Source: Thermogutta sp.
GTDB taxonomy: Bacteria > Planctomycetota > Planctomycetia > Pirellulales > Thermoguttaceae
Assembly: GCF_014359955.1 (NCBI RefSeq)
Contig: NZ_JACIYL010000112.1
Coordinates: 1-8,592 of the forward strand
Direction of reading: 5' to 3'
DNA: 8,592 bases
In this document: positions 1 to 5,206 of the stretch, piece after piece
How the letters are laid out: each line of letters begins with the position of its first letter
Position numbering within the stretch: position 1 is the stretch's first letter
The notes under the pieces: generated by a model
What the model was told of the DNA's origin: nothing
The model's database searches: none
Seen by the model: the letters and a program-made list of their open reading frames with translations, nothing else
Made by a program: the position numbers and the translations under genes

Positions 1-549
1 CGGATTCAGCAAGTGGTCGAAAAAATTCTCAATGCCCGCGGGAAAATCGACGTGCTCGTGAACTCGGCAGGCGTGATCCGCGATGGCCTCGTGGGGACGA
101 TGACCGACGAACAATGGCGGGAAGTGCTGGAAACGAATTTGACGGGAACATTCAACTGTTGCCGGGCGGTGGCCCAGCCGATGCTTTCGCAGCGTCAGGG
201 AAGCATCGTCAATCTCTCGAGCACGGCTGCGGAGTTTTCCTCTCGCGGGCAGGCTAATTACGCGGCCAGCAAGGGAGGCATCAACGGCCTGACGCGGGCT
301 CTCGCCAAGGAGTTTGCTGCTCGTGGCGTCCGCGTCAACGCGGTCGCCCCGGGGATGATCGAAACCGACATGAGCGAAGCTGTCCGAGGGCTTGCCGGGG
401 CCAAAATCAAGGAAATCATTCCCATGCGGCGTGTCGGCACGCCCGAAGAAGTCGCTCACCTGGTGGCATTCCTGGCCAGTGACGAAGCCTCCTACATCAC
501 CGGCCAGATTATTCGTGTCGATGGGGGGTTGAGCTTGGGCGGCTATTGA
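1..549 (+). CDS. fabG: 3-oxoacyl-ACP reductase FabG (5' truncated by window edge)
   Basis: Short-chain dehydrogenase that reduces 3-ketoacyl-ACP to 3-hydroxyacyl-ACP with NADPH in the cytoplasm. The frame is open to base 1, so the gene starts outside the window; about 182 of some 245 residues are present, and the missing part should carry the TGxxxGIG cofactor loop. Visible SDR landmarks, counted from the GTG at 13, are NSAG (17-20), catalytic Asn42 in ETNLTG, Ser70 in NLSS, and Tyr83/Lys87 in YAASK, with the Ser-Tyr spacing of 13 found in E. coli FabG. The C-terminus ([10 protein letters not shown], then [12 protein letters not shown] and VDGG) is typical FabG rather than a general SDR. It is the first visible member of the carrier protein/dehydratase/ketosynthase set on the same strand, 177 bp before the carrier gene. 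The GTG at 13 is not taken as the start because a Rossmann half would be missing. Confidence 0.93.
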   Translation, partial: RIQQVVEKILNARGKIDVLVNSAGVIRDGLVGTMTDEQWREVLETNLTGTFNCCRAVAQPMLSQRQGSIVNLSSTAAEFSSRGQANYAASKGGINGLTRALAKEFAARGVRVNAVAPGMIETDMSEAVRGLAGAKIKEIIPMRRVGTPEEVAHLVAFLASDEASYITGQIIRVDGGLSLGGY

Positions 550-562
550 GACGAGTTATAAT
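535..562 (+). promoter_or_regulatory. Candidate sigma-70 promoter for the carrier protein gene
   Basis: A perfect TATAAT lies at 557-562, a few bases after the fabG stop, with TTGGGC (3 of 6 to consensus) at 535-540 and a 16-bp spacer. Transcription would start near 569 and give a leader of about 158 nt before the carrier protein ATG at 727. A separate promoter for a carrier protein within a fab cluster is plausible because this protein is needed in large amounts. The weak -35 is the main doubt. Confidence 0.45.
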
Positions 563-726
563 AAGACATTCCCGCGCCGGGGGTCCTTCGACCGCATGCA
601 AATGCCAAGAAAACAGATACACATGAGGACGTCCAGGTAGTCGGATAGTGTTCGTCCCAAACGGCTGCTGGGGACGCGTGGAAATGTGGATTGGATAGGT
701 TTCGGATTGGCCAAAGGGAGACTGCA
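563..726 (+). other. Long leader of the carrier protein gene
   Basis: No gene is supported here. Visible elements are the 8-bp palindrome GGACGTCC at 627-634, a hairpin with arms CGTCCC (653-658) and GGGACG (671-676) around a 12-nt loop, and a good Shine-Dalgarno AGGGAG at 715-720, six bases before the ATG at 727. The same GGACGTCC occurs in the leader of the ketosynthase gene at 1828-1835. A regulatory role is inference only. Confidence 0.4.
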
Positions 727-1134
727 ATGCTCACCCAGGAGGAGATTTATCAGAAGGTTCGCGAGGTGCTTGTGGACGCACTGGCCGTGGATGAGGAAGA
801 GGTAAAGCCCGAGGCCACGCTGGTCGGGGACCTCGGTGCCGAGTCGATCGACTTCCTCGACATCGTGTTCAAGCTGGAAAAGACGTTCAACATCAAAATC
901 CCGCGGGGTGAATTGTTCCCGGAAGATATTCTGACCAATCCGGAGTACGTCAAAGATGGCAAATTCACCGAAGCGGGCCTCGCTGAACTCCGCAAGCGGA
1001 TGCCGTTTGCCGAGCTGGATCAGTTTGCACGAAACCCTCTTGTTCAGGATTTTGCCAATCTCCTGACGGTCCGAGACATGTGCCGGTTTGTGGAGCTGAA
1101 GCTCCAGCAGCAGGAGGGCCAGGCCTCTGCATGA
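727..1134 (+). CDS. Atypical long acyl carrier protein
   Basis: Carries acyl chains on a 4'-phosphopantetheine arm between the enzymes of the neighbouring fab genes. The ATG at 727 is chosen because AGGGAG ends six bases upstream; an in-frame ATG at 691 would add 12 residues with no homology-like content. The 135-residue product shows helix I (about 4-19), the attachment motif DLGAES with Ser40 (DLGADS in E. coli AcpP), an acidic helix II, and the IP turn at 58-59. A normal ACP then needs about 9 residues to reach the TV before the last helix. Here TV comes at 114-115, so about 46 residues are inserted (roughly 60-112, including the stretch FTEAGLAELRKRMPF). The last helix (DMCRFVELKL) is recognisable. 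Length is 135 against about 78 for ordinary ACP. Ser40 and the fab neighbours make the carrier role strong; the role of the insert is unknown. Confidence 0.92.
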   Translation: MLTQEEIYQKVREVLVDALAVDEEEVKPEATLVGDLGAESIDFLDIVFKLEKTFNIKIPRGELFPEDILTNPEYVKDGKFTEAGLAELRKRMPFAELDQFARNPLVQDFANLLTVRDMCRFVELKLQQQEGQASA

Positions 1135-1140
1135 AGATCG

Positions 1141-1193
1141 CCCCCTGCCGGGGAACGCGGGAACGAGTTCATCCCCGTGCAGGGCCGGTTTTT
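1141..1193 (+). terminator. Strong hairpin with T5 after the carrier protein gene
   Basis: Starting soon after the stop at 1134, CCCTGC (1143-1148) plus CGGGGA (1149-1154) pair with TCCCCG (1172-1177) and GCAGGG (1179-1184). This gives 12 base pairs with one bulged T at 1178 and a 17-nt loop that can itself fold (GAA 1161-1163 with TTC 1168-1170). CC at 1141-1142 can also pair with GG at 1187-1188, bringing the stem up to the TTTTT at 1189-1193. This resembles an intrinsic terminator or attenuator; partial read-through would give more carrier protein mRNA than dehydratase mRNA. It could instead be an mRNA-stabilising or processing hairpin. Confidence 0.55.
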
Positions 1194-1210
1194 AGACATT
1201 GAGTGCGCAC

Positions 1211-1720
1211 ATGCGGTGGTATTGGATTGATCGATTTATTGAATTTCACAGTGGGCGAATGGCCAGGGCGATTAAGAATGTCTCCCTGGCCGAGGAATAT
1301 CTTCACGATCACTTCCCAGGCTATCCTGTCATGCCCAACAGCCTTGTCATCGAAGGCGTGGCCCAGACAGGCGGCCTGCTGGTCGGGGAATACAACCAGT
1401 TCAGACTGAAAGTCGTGCTGGCCAAGGTTCCCCACGCCAAGTTTTACTGCGAGGCCGTCCCCGGCGATGTGCTCACTTACACGGCCACCATCGAGCACAT
1501 CCATCCCCACGGAGCGGTCGTCAAGGCAACGAGCCACAAGGGGGAAATACTTCAGGCCGAGATGGAACTGGTCTTTGCCCATCTGGGTGAGGACTTCAAT
1601 GACCGGGAACTCTTTGATCCCGGCACGCTGACGCACATGATGCGAATCCTTCGGGCCTACGAAGTGGGCAAGGCGGCCGACGGATCCCCTCTGAAGGAGC
1701 CTCCCGAGGAAACGGCTTAG
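1211..1720 (+). CDS. FabZ-like 3-hydroxyacyl-ACP dehydratase (hotdog fold)
   Basis: Predicted to dehydrate 3-hydroxyacyl-ACP to the trans-2-enoyl form in the cytoplasm. The 169-residue product has the FabA/FabZ signature HFPGYPVMPNSLVIEGVAQ: His34 and Glu48 are the expected catalytic pair, 14 residues apart exactly as in FabZ. The usual PG after the second proline is PN here (42-43). A central hotdog strand/turn (KFYCEAVPGDVLTYTA) and a second strand (EILQAEMELVF) follow, then a C-terminal tail of about 35 residues that ordinary FabZ (about 150 residues) lacks. The ATG at 1211 (MRWYWIDRF) is preferred; a TTG at 1199 is also in frame. Neither has a good Shine-Dalgarno, and the start lies just after the hairpin/T5 element, so translation may be weak or coupled. 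An acyl-ACP thioesterase-like hotdog is a less likely alternative. Confidence 0.88.
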   Translation: MRWYWIDRFIEFHSGRMARAIKNVSLAEEYLHDHFPGYPVMPNSLVIEGVAQTGGLLVGEYNQFRLKVVLAKVPHAKFYCEAVPGDVLTYTATIEHIHPHGAVVKATSHKGEILQAEMELVFAHLGEDFNDRELFDPGTLTHMMRILRAYEVGKAADGSPLKEPPEETA

Positions 1721-1742
1721 ACGAGTGCTCTGGACGAGTGTG

Positions 1743-1784
1743 TTGGCACATTATGGCTTAGCGTATCATTTAAAATATGATACG
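1743..1784 (+). promoter_or_regulatory. Candidate promoter and operator-like dyad before the ketosynthase gene
   Basis: A perfect 8-bp inverted repeat, CGTATCAT (1762-1769) and ATGATACG (1777-1784), is separated by the AT-rich spacer TTAAAAT. TTGGCA at 1743-1748 (5 of 6 to the -35 consensus) and TATCAT at 1764-1769 (5 of 6 to the -10) could form a promoter, although the 15-bp spacing is short. The -10 would lie inside the dyad, which is how a repressor site often looks. There is no T-run after it, so a terminator for the dehydratase gene is less likely. Confidence 0.4.
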
Positions 1785-1810
1785 ATCAATCGTCTGATCT
1801 TGATGACTTA

Positions 1811-1859
1811 CCAATGAAGCTGCCGATGGACGTCCCGCAAAACTACCGGCAGCCATTGG
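1811..1859 (+). other. Imperfect 13-bp hairpin in the ketosynthase leader
   Basis: CCAATG (1811-1816) and GCTGCCG (1819-1825), separated by a two-base AA bulge, pair with CGGCAGC (1847-1853) and CATTGG (1854-1859). The 21-nt loop contains the palindrome GGACGTCC (1828-1835). It ends 40 bp before the ketosynthase ATG and has no T-run, so it looks more like a structured 5' leader than a terminator. No known riboswitch class is recognised. Confidence 0.5.
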
Positions 1860-1899
1860 AAACTGGAAAATCGGCTGGGAGATAATCGGAGCTAGCTCC

Positions 1900-3183
1900 A
1901 TGAGGCGCCGCGTTGTCATTACGGGAATGGGAATGGTGACCCCGCTCGGTGCGGACCTGGAGACCGTCTGGCGTCGCCTTCTCAACGGTGAGTCAGGCAT
2001 CGACTACATCACGCTCTTCGACGCCAGCCATTTTCCCACAAGGATTGCGGCGGAGGTAAAAAACTGGAGCCTGACTGACGTCGGCGAGGACCCCGAAGAG
2101 TGGAAGTTCCAGGGACGTCACACGCATTTCGCCATCGGGGCCGCGAAAAAGGCATGGCAGGACGCGGGGCTTGATTCAGCGAAGATCGATCCCACGCGAT
2201 TTGGGGTCTACACCGGCAGCGGCGAGGGACAACAGGATTTCCACCGCTTCACCCAAATGATGGTGGCGGCCCTGTCGGATGGCGAGCTAGATGTCGTCAA
2301 ATTCACCAAAAAGGGACTGGAAATCCTCCATCCGATCGAAGAACTCGAACAGGAACCCAACATGCCGGCGGGTCACCTGGCGGGGCTGTTCAACGCCCAG
2401 GGCCCGAATATGAACTGTTTGACAGCATGCGCTGCGAGCAGTCAGGCGATCGGTGAGGCCGTGGAGATTATTCGCCGAGGCGAAGCCGACATCATGCTTT
2501 CCGGGGGCACCCACACGATGATCCATCCCTTCGGTGTCACGGGCTTCTGCCTCCTGACGGCGCTGAGCACCCAGAACGATCCGCCGCAAAAGGCGTCCCG
2601 GCCGTTTGATCGTAACCGGGATGGATTTGTCCTGGGCGAGGGTGCTGGAATGGTCATTCTGGAAGAACTGGAACACGCCAAGCGCCGGGGTGCCCGAATT
2701 TATGGAGAAGTAATCGGCTACGGTACAACGGCCGACGCTTACCGGATCACTGACACCCATCCCGAAGGCCGTGGGGCGATTAGCTGCATGCAAATGGCCT
2801 TGAAAGATGCAGGCATCAACCCGGAAGACGTCGATTACATCAATGCCCACGGCACAAGTACCGTCGTCAATGATAAGGTGGAAACCCTCGCCATCAAAAA
2901 GGTCTTCGGGGATTACGCCTACAAACTGCCAGTCTCCAGCACGAAGAGCATGATGGGACATCTCATCGCGGCCGCCGGGGCGACAGAACTGATCATCTGT
3001 TTGCTGGCCATTCGGGACAACGTCCTGCCCCCGACCATCAACTACGAAACGCCCGATCCTGAATGCGACCTCGATTACGTGCCCAATGTCGCCCGAGAGG
3101 CCAGGTGCGACATCGCCCTCAGTAATAGTTTCGGATTCGGCGGCCAAAACATCAGTCTCATCGTCAGTCGATTCACAGGCTGA
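1900..3183 (+). CDS. Beta-ketoacyl-ACP synthase, FabF-like
   Basis: Condensing enzyme (KAS I/II class) that joins an acyl chain to malonyl-ACP with loss of CO2. The start is supported by GGAG at 1888-1891, eight bases before the ATG. The 427-residue product has the thiolase-fold triad: Cys177 in TACAASS, His317 in NAHGTST and His354 in SSTKSMMGHL, with Lys349 of the same motif and the C-terminal FGFGGQN loop. E. coli FabF is 413 residues; the extra length lies mostly between GSG (106-108) and AGHL (157-160), where this protein has 13 more residues. The residues after the nucleophile are AASSQA rather than the TSG of FabF, so substrate preference may differ. All catalytic residues are present, so a chain-length-factor (Cys to Gln) role is excluded. 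It closes the fab cassette but appears to have its own promoter region. Confidence 0.93.
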   Translation: MRRRVVITGMGMVTPLGADLETVWRRLLNGESGIDYITLFDASHFPTRIAAEVKNWSLTDVGEDPEEWKFQGRHTHFAIGAAKKAWQDAGLDSAKIDPTRFGVYTGSGEGQQDFHRFTQMMVAALSDGELDVVKFTKKGLEILHPIEELEQEPNMPAGHLAGLFNAQGPNMNCLTACAASSQAIGEAVEIIRRGEADIMLSGGTHTMIHPFGVTGFCLLTALSTQNDPPQKASRPFDRNRDGFVLGEGAGMVILEELEHAKRRGARIYGEVIGYGTTADAYRITDTHPEGRGAISCMQMALKDAGINPEDVDYINAHGTSTVVNDKVETLAIKKVFGDYAYKLPVSSTKSMMGHLIAAAGATELIICLLAIRDNVLPPTINYETPDPECDLDYVPNVAREARCDIALSNSFGFGGQNISLIVSRFTG

Positions 3184-3387
3184 CGGCGTCGCGAAATCCC
3201 CAGGGAATCACGTTGCCGCTGGGCGAACTCTAACAATGCACGCCTCCGCAGGGCGACCGCATTCTACACCAAGCCACGCCGACCTGGCTTGCCACCGGGG
3301 AGCTACAAGGTTCCCGACGACCCAGGCGATCCTCGGCCTTGCAACCGGTTCTCGCGAAACTGGAGATCCCGGGTACCAATCCTCACG
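3184..3387. other. Convergent intergenic gap with a small hairpin
   Basis: No gene is supported between the converging ketosynthase and aldo/keto reductase genes. The only clear structure is CAAGCCA (3270-3276) pairing with TGGCTTG (3285-3291) around an 8-nt loop. It could terminate transcription from either side, but neither side has a T-run, so this is weak. Confidence 0.35.
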
Positions 3388-4314
3388 CTAGGCCACGCTG
3401 GCCAGTTTTTCCAGGGTGCTGGCGACACGCTGCTTGAAGTCATCAATCTCCTCGGGCAACTCGAATCCGACAATCATGACGTCCACGCACCCGGAGCGAA
3501 GCGCGAACTCAATGGCTCGATCACGCAGGGCCGGGTCGTTGCGGAACGCCCCTTCGCCGACAATTTTCATTCCGATGACACCTTTCCCCGAATCGTGAAT
3601 CCGTTTCAGGACCGGCATCACCACCTCGGGCTTGTCATCCATCTTTGTGCCCAGATGATTGACGCGGGCGTGCACAACGTCCACCCAATCCGACTCAGCC
3701 GCTGCCTCCAGCGCAGAAACCGCGTGGCAGGAAACGCCGTGTGCTTGAATCAGCCCCTTTTGCTTGAGGTCCTCAAGCAGGTCCATCTGCCGTCGCATCG
3801 TGTCCGTCCATTGACCGTTCATCATGCAGTGAATTTGCACCAGATCGATATAATCGGTGTTGAGTTCCTTCAGGAACCGCTGGACCGCCTTATCGGCGTC
3901 AGTGCGATCTTCCGCGGGAATGCCCGACGGATGGAACCACACCTTTGTCACGAGCACGTAGCTGTCCCGCGGCTTATCGCGCAATGCCCGGGCCACATAC
4001 TGGTGCGAACCGTAAAGGTCGGCATTATCGAACAATCGGATGCCTGCATCGTACGCACAACGAACGATTCGCTCCGCATGATCCGGTCCCCGCCGCGTGA
4101 TGTTGGACTGCCGATTGAATGCCCGCACGCCGAAGCCGATCCCGATACGGGTCGCCTTGAGGTGCTTCCCCAACGGAACCATCGCGACGGGGTCAGTCGA
4201 AAAACTGCTTGTATCCGCGCGTGCCGGCCGCTGTGCCGCGAGGTGGCTTTCAAGCCATAATCCGGCACCAACGGTGGCTGTATTGGCAAGGAAGGAACGT
4301 CGATCGAGCGACAT
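3388..4314 (-). CDS. Tat-exported aldo/keto reductase
   Basis: Predicted NAD(P)H-dependent oxidoreductase of the aldo/keto reductase TIM-barrel family, 308 residues, normal for the family plus a leader. The ATG at 4314 is chosen because it puts a twin-arginine leader (DRRSFLAN, 4-11) at the N-terminus and has AGGGAG eight bases upstream; longer in-frame starts run into the upstream gene. The leader has a hydrophobic stretch (about 9-20) and a likely cleavage after ARA (31-33). The catalytic tetrad is visible: Asp96 and Tyr101 in FDNADLYG, Lys124 in VTKVW, His162 in VQIHC. The C-terminal MKIVGEGAF and the SGCVDVMIVGF region fit the cofactor-binding end of the barrel. It lies 76 bp after the acetyltransferase gene on the same strand, possibly co-transcribed. 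The substrate is unknown. Export implies that the cofactor is bound before Tat transport. Confidence 0.9.
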   Translation of the reverse strand: MSLDRRSFLANTATVGAGLWLESHLAAQRPARADTSSFSTDPVAMVPLGKHLKATRIGIGFGVRAFNRQSNITRRGPDHAERIVRCAYDAGIRLFDNADLYGSHQYVARALRDKPRDSYVLVTKVWFHPSGIPAEDRTDADKAVQRFLKELNTDYIDLVQIHCMMNGQWTDTMRRQMDLLEDLKQKGLIQAHGVSCHAVSALEAAAESDWVDVVHARVNHLGTKMDDKPEVVMPVLKRIHDSGKGVIGMKIVGEGAFRNDPALRDRAIEFALRSGCVDVMIVGFELPEEIDDFKQRVASTLEKLASVA

Positions 4315-4338
4315 CAGCAATCTCCCTCTGCTGGACAA

Positions 4339-4368
4339 ATGAAAACTGGTTTCTGGTTTTTGAGTCAA
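4339..4368 (-). promoter_or_regulatory. Possible promoter for the aldo/keto reductase
   Basis: On the minus strand TTGACT (complement of 4363-4368; 5 of 6 to consensus) is followed after 18 bp by TTTCAT (complement of 4339-4344; 4 of 6). It lies in the 76-bp gap after the acetyltransferase gene and would start transcription near 4332, 18 bases before the reductase ATG. That very short leader still contains the Shine-Dalgarno. Confidence 0.35.
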
Positions 4369-4390
4369 CGTTTCAAAGGGACGCTTCATT

Positions 4391-4963
4391 CTATCGGGGG
4401 GTGGGGAGTTCGGCAACTTTATACACGGTTTGCGTGATGACAAATCCCACCCGTTGATAGAGGCGGATCGCTCCTTCATTTTCAGCGGTCACTTCGAGAA
4501 AGACTCGTGGAGCCCCCGCTTCCTGAAACCCTTTCAATGCTCGGTAGAGCAACCCCCGTCCCACGCCTTGATTCCGGTGCGGAGGAGTGACGCCGACATT
4601 CTGAATACTTCCAATCCCGGTATTCGGATCCAAAATACCCTGGATCGTGCCGCAATATTCGCAGACACCGTCGTTCGCAGATCGTCCGCGAAACACGGCC
4701 AGCCAGGTCGCCTGGGGGAGAAAGCCCGGCTTACGAACGATCGCCAACATCAGTCGTCGGCAGCTTGCCTCATCGAGAAAGCAGGGGAACACGTTGGCAT
4801 CAATTTCCCCGCGAAAACTGATGTGTTTCACCCGGGCGTGAATGTCGAGCAGGTCTGGCTGCCACGGCAGAAAAGTGTATCCCTCGGGCACCGCGGGCTC
4901 TTCCAGGACGCGATTCTGTAAGTCGATCTCCATTCGGTATCGTTTAAAATACGTCCAGCCCAT
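4391..4963 (-). CDS. GNAT family N-acetyltransferase
   Basis: Predicted to move an acetyl group from acetyl-CoA to an amine of unknown identity in the cytoplasm. The product has 190 residues. The C-terminal half carries the GNAT core: motif A strand and pyrophosphate loop VGVTPPHRNQGVGRG (123-137), where Arg130-Asn-Gln-Gly-Val-Gly135 fits R/QxxGxG/A, and motif B FLEVTAENEGAIRLYQRVGF (155-174), typical of the MshD/RimI-like group. The N-terminal half (about 1-100) is less conserved and may bind the acceptor. A CxxC (Cys101, Cys104) is present, but no second pair is seen, so zinc binding is not claimed. The ATG at 4963 follows AAGGGA with a 9-nt gap. It is first in a leftward pair with the aldo/keto reductase, behind a promoter that overlaps a dyad. 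Confidence 0.88.
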   Translation of the reverse strand: MGWTYFKRYRMEIDLQNRVLEEPAVPEGYTFLPWQPDLLDIHARVKHISFRGEIDANVFPCFLDEASCRRLMLAIVRKPGFLPQATWLAVFRGRSANDGVCEYCGTIQGILDPNTGIGSIQNVGVTPPHRNQGVGRGLLYRALKGFQEAGAPRVFLEVTAENEGAIRLYQRVGFVITQTVYKVAELPTPR

Positions 4964-5004
4964 GCCGCCGTGTCCCTTACTTGAGATCAGCAGGGAGTGA
5001 CATC

Positions 5005-5044
5005 GACCTAAACTCAGTCTAGGTCACCCCTGGGTTTCGGTCAA
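5005..5044 (-). promoter_or_regulatory. Promoter with -10 inside a 21-bp operator-like dyad
   Basis: On the minus strand TTGACC (complement of 5039-5044; 5 of 6) is followed by 17 bp and TAGACT (complement of 5016-5021; 4 of 6). The -10 lies inside a dyad from 5005 to 5025: GACCTA and TAGGTC as outer arms, ACT and AGT as inner arms around C5015, with one mismatched pair, so 9 of 10 pairs match. The start of transcription would be near 5009, about 45 bases before the acetyltransferase ATG at 4963. The arrangement suggests repression by a dimeric regulator; no regulator gene is in the window. Confidence 0.5.
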
Positions 5045-5135
5045 CGTGACCGGGAGTCTCACGGATGGCATGTCCCCCAACGAGGGCGCCAGGCAGGGGC
5101 TTGACGGGGAACAGGCCAAAAGAAGACGGTTCACG

Positions 5136-5161
5136 GCGTCAAAAACAGGCGAGTTTGACGC
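5136..5161 (-). terminator. Hairpin downstream of the esterase gene
   Basis: GCGTCAAA (5136-5143) and TTTGACGC (5154-5161) are perfect 8-bp arms around a 10-nt loop, beginning 45 bp beyond the esterase stop in the direction of transcription. There is no clean T-run straight after the stem, although T-rich sequence follows about ten bases on. It is a plausible terminator or mRNA 3'-end stabiliser. Confidence 0.4.
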
Positions 5162-5206
5162 TGGTCAAAGCTGTTCCCTCATGATCCGACCGGCTATTCC
5201 CTGGCT

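Noticed and set aside
13..15. GTG at 13 as the fabG start
   Set aside because: The frame is open to base 1 and the product would lack the N-terminal cofactor-binding half; the gene is cut by the window edge.
1744..1758. Sigma-54 promoter-like TGGCAC before the ketosynthase
   Set aside because: The second element does not fit: the GC expected 10 bases after GG is CT.
4315..4479. Longer N-terminus for the aldo/keto reductase (start at 4479)
   Set aside because: It would overlap the end of the acetyltransferase gene and bury the twin-arginine leader; the ATG at 4314 has a good Shine-Dalgarno.
4652..4663. CxxC in the acetyltransferase as a zinc site
   Set aside because: Only one pair (Cys101, Cys104) is seen and no second pair or His ligands stand out.
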